A DNA stretch of 64,000 nucleotides from Rhodopirellula europaea 6C (GTDB taxonomy: Bacteria > Planctomycetota > Planctomycetia > Pirellulales > Pirellulaceae): positions 17,755-81,754 of the forward strand of contig NZ_ANMO01000111.1 in the NCBI RefSeq assembly GCF_000338295.1. Direction: 5' to 3'. The position numbers and the translations under genes were made by a program. Below are positions 62,430 through 64,000 of this stretch, one piece after another. Under the pieces are notes generated by a model. That model saw nothing but the letters and a program-made list of their open reading frames with translations. It was not told the DNA's origin and searched no databases. Every line of letters begins with the position of its first letter. The stretch's first letter is position 1.

Positions 62430-64000
62430 ACCATCTCGGCCATCAAGTAACTCTTGAGGCTTCCCAACACTTCGCGAACGCAAGGTGTCAAATCGCGACT
62501 GCGTCGGTCACGATTCCGAACGGGTTGGATAGTGACTCGCAGAGAGGTTTGAGTAACGCTGTTGTCGTTCCTGTTCCGTCTACCTTGACCTTCGTTCAGG
62601 TGAATCAAAAGATGCAACATCATCTGATGATCACTTGCCCGCCGGCCTTTTCCACCGCCTTGAGCGACAATTCGGAGCGATACCACGTTGCCGGTGACCT
62701 GAATGATTTCGGCTCGGTGATCCGAGATAAATCCGCGAAGCTTTTCGACGGCCAAATCAGTTGGAACAGGCGTGACCAAGTGGAACTCACTGTTCTCATC
62801 TTCGCTTTTTGACGTCAACCAGCGGAACCAGCCCGGCCGCGATTCAACTTCTTCGTCTTGGTGAATTCCCGTTCCAAGCTGAACGACTCGGTTGCGTCCG
62901 TTCTCTTTCGCCTGCAAAAGAGCACGGTCCGATCGGGCCAGAATCGTTTCAGCGGCGTCACCAGTTTGATATTCCGTAACGCCAAAGCTGACAGTGACCG
63001 ATTCGCCATTGAGCCCATCCAGTGGCGTGACTTCAATGGCCTTTCGAATTTGTTCGGCACGTCGAGCTGCGGTGGCATTGTCACTGTTGATCGCCAGGAA
63101 GACAAACTCTTCTCCGCCATAGCGAGCCACCAAATCTTCATCTCTTGCATGGCTTTCCAAAACGCGAGCGAATTGGACCAATGCCTCATCGCCAGCCGGG
63201 TGACCATGAACATCATTGACGCTTTTGAAGTGGTCGATGTCGCAGATGATCAGACTAAATGTCGAATTGTTCTTTTTCGCATCGGCAGTGGCACGTACCA
63301 ATCGGCTATCGAATTCAGCCCGGTTGGCAATACCAGTCAAAGGATCACTCGTCGCCTTCTTGTGCAACGTCTGGATTTGGCTTTGAAGTTTGTTCCGATC
63401 TGACATATCGCGAACCAGCACCAATGCTCCGCCGCCATAGGGATCGCTCACGGGACTGACCTGCAACAACACATCTCGCGACACACTGCCGTGGACGATC
63501 TTCATCGTGCGAGTCACCGTGGTCTGCAATCGCAGGCTATCGGCGACCGGACAAACCGCGGATTCGTTGCCGGATTCATCGACCATCCCAAGTGTGTCGG
63601 CGTCCCAATGACGCCCAACCATCGCTTCGGAAGCAACGCCGGTCATCCGAGCCAAAGTCTCGTTCCAAAATGTGACTTGCCCTTCACAGTCGGTGAACGC
63701 AACGCCGTCACGAAGTTGATCGCCCAAAGCTTGATAGAACGGTAGCACGGCCGGAGTTTCCCCTTGCCAAGTTGCCGCTGGCTTCGCGGCATCTGCATCT
63801 GCAGTGCTGACATGTTGTCCCGATCGCATCATGCCGAGGAAGTTGGGCGAATTGGCATCCAGCTGTTGCAACCAACGATTCACTACGCTGCTGTGCAACA
63901 ACTCGGGTCGCCGCTCCAACATCGTTGCGAAATCGCGAGTCAGCTCGGGATCGAATTGAGTCCCACTGCCGCGAAACAGCTCCTGCAAAGCACGCTCTCG
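62411..64000 (-). CDS. HD-GYP/PAS/GGDEF signalling protein, 5' end outside window
   Basis: The frame is open to the right edge, so 529 residues of a longer protein are visible. The first visible segment (GSGTQFDPEL) matches the end of HD-GYP phosphodiesterase domains. A PAS domain (about 85-200: DGVAFTDCEGQVTFWNE) and a GGDEF domain (about 215-370) follow. GGDEF is catalytically complete by motif, RYGGEEF, and the RxxD inhibitory site (RDED) is five residues upstream of it. A C-terminal extension of about 150 residues is unassigned. Cyclic di-GMP synthesis is predicted, and degradation too if the missing part holds an intact HD-GYP. An in-frame TTG at 63988 exists, but the true start is probably outside. 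Confidence 0.85.
   Translation of the reverse strand, partial: RERALQELFRGSGTQFDPELTRDFATMLERRPELLHSSVVNRWLQQLDANSPNFLGMMRSGQHVSTADADAAKPAATWQGETPAVLPFYQALGDQLRDGVAFTDCEGQVTFWNETLARMTGVASEAMVGRHWDADTLGMVDESGNESAVCPVADSLRLQTTVTRTMKIVHGSVSRDVLLQVSPVSDPYGGGALVLVRDMSDRNKLQSQIQTLHKKATSDPLTGIANRAEFDSRLVRATADAKKNNSTFSLIICDIDHFKSVNDVHGHPAGDEALVQFARVLESHARDEDLVARYGGEEFVFLAINSDNATAARRAEQIRKAIEVTPLDGLNGESVTVSFGVTEYQTGDAAETILARSDRALLQAKENGRNRVVQLGTGIHQDEEVESRPGWFRWLTSKSEDENSEFHLVTPVPTDLAVEKLRGFISDHRAEIIQVTGNVVSLRIVAQGGGKGRRASDHQMMLHLLIHLNEGQGRRNRNDNSVTQTSLRVTIQPVRNRDRRSRDLTPCVREVLGSLKSYLMAEMVQNSED

Noticed and set aside
1..64000. CRISPR arrays, rRNA genes, insertion sequences, prophage
   Set aside because: No regularly spaced repeats, rRNA-like blocks, transposase genes or phage genes were found. 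Only the REP-like palindrome at 56.1 kb hints at mobility.

Overview
The window looks like a chromosome segment of a marine planctomycete close to Rhodopirellula (order Pirellulales). The main reasons are an operon built from planctomycete-specific families (DUF1501, DUF1549/DUF1553, a planctomycete-type cytochrome c domain fused to WD40 repeats), sugar-degradation genes, moderate GC content, a long FHA/coiled-coil membrane protein, and frequent weak or absent Shine-Dalgarno sites with GTG/TTG starts. This assignment rests on gene content only. No rRNA, phage, CRISPR array or insertion sequence is visible.

Layout. 1-3.1 kb: an L-fucose unit (end of a GH29 fucosidase, an aldo/keto reductase, a FucP-type permease). 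3.3-15 kb: mixed housekeeping and enzyme genes (RbgA-type GTPase, dienelactone hydrolase, LptF/LptG-type permease, cardiolipin synthase, a GH32/GH43-like glycosidase, a phosphoesterase with a LamG-like domain, a GT2 glycosyltransferase, apt, a DksA/TraR zinc-finger protein). 15.5-19.3 kb: a 1264-residue FHA/coiled-coil/acidic protein with a two-helix membrane tail. 19.3-24.4 kb: a phosphonate-catabolism island with divergent halves: regulator plus zinc dehydrogenase on one side, and a DUF5690 transporter, an HpnW-type flavin oxidase and a PhnX-like hydrolase on the other. 25.7 kb: tRNA-Ala(GGC) with its own promoter and terminator. 25.9-32.8 kb: a membrane protein fused to a spermidine-synthase domain, a thioredoxin-like protein, a VWA protein and a phosphatase.

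32.8-35.4 kb: five pseudopilin genes of a type II secretion-like system, four of them coupled by 4-bp overlaps. 36.3-44.8 kb: the planctomycete DUF1501 / pre-peptidase / DUF1549-DUF1553 / cytochrome-WD40 operon, which also carries birA as a translationally coupled last gene; a good sigma70-type promoter lies upstream. 45.2-49.9 kb: a probable terpenoid operon (squalene-hopene-cyclase-like protein, DUF116 fused to a polyprenyl synthase, UbiC-like protein). 50.2-53.7 kb: tadA/cpaF, tadB and tadC. 53.7-56.1 kb: a receiver protein, a hydrolase that may have lost its nucleophile, and a zinc dehydrogenase. 56.1 kb: a foldable REP-like palindrome. 56.5-59.1 kb: a zinc metallopeptidase and two secreted Cys-rich proteins, one with two 12-Cys modules of identical spacing. 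59.3-64 kb: a Wzz/GumC-like protein, a gamma-carbonic-anhydrase-like protein divergent from yidD, a YpsA-like protein, and an HD-GYP/PAS/GGDEF protein that runs off the right edge.

The best candidates for undescribed biology are the duplicated Cys-rich secreted protein, the DUF116-prenyl synthase/cyclase operon and the phosphonate island with its DUF5690 transporter. All functions are read from motifs and gene order; no database search was possible.
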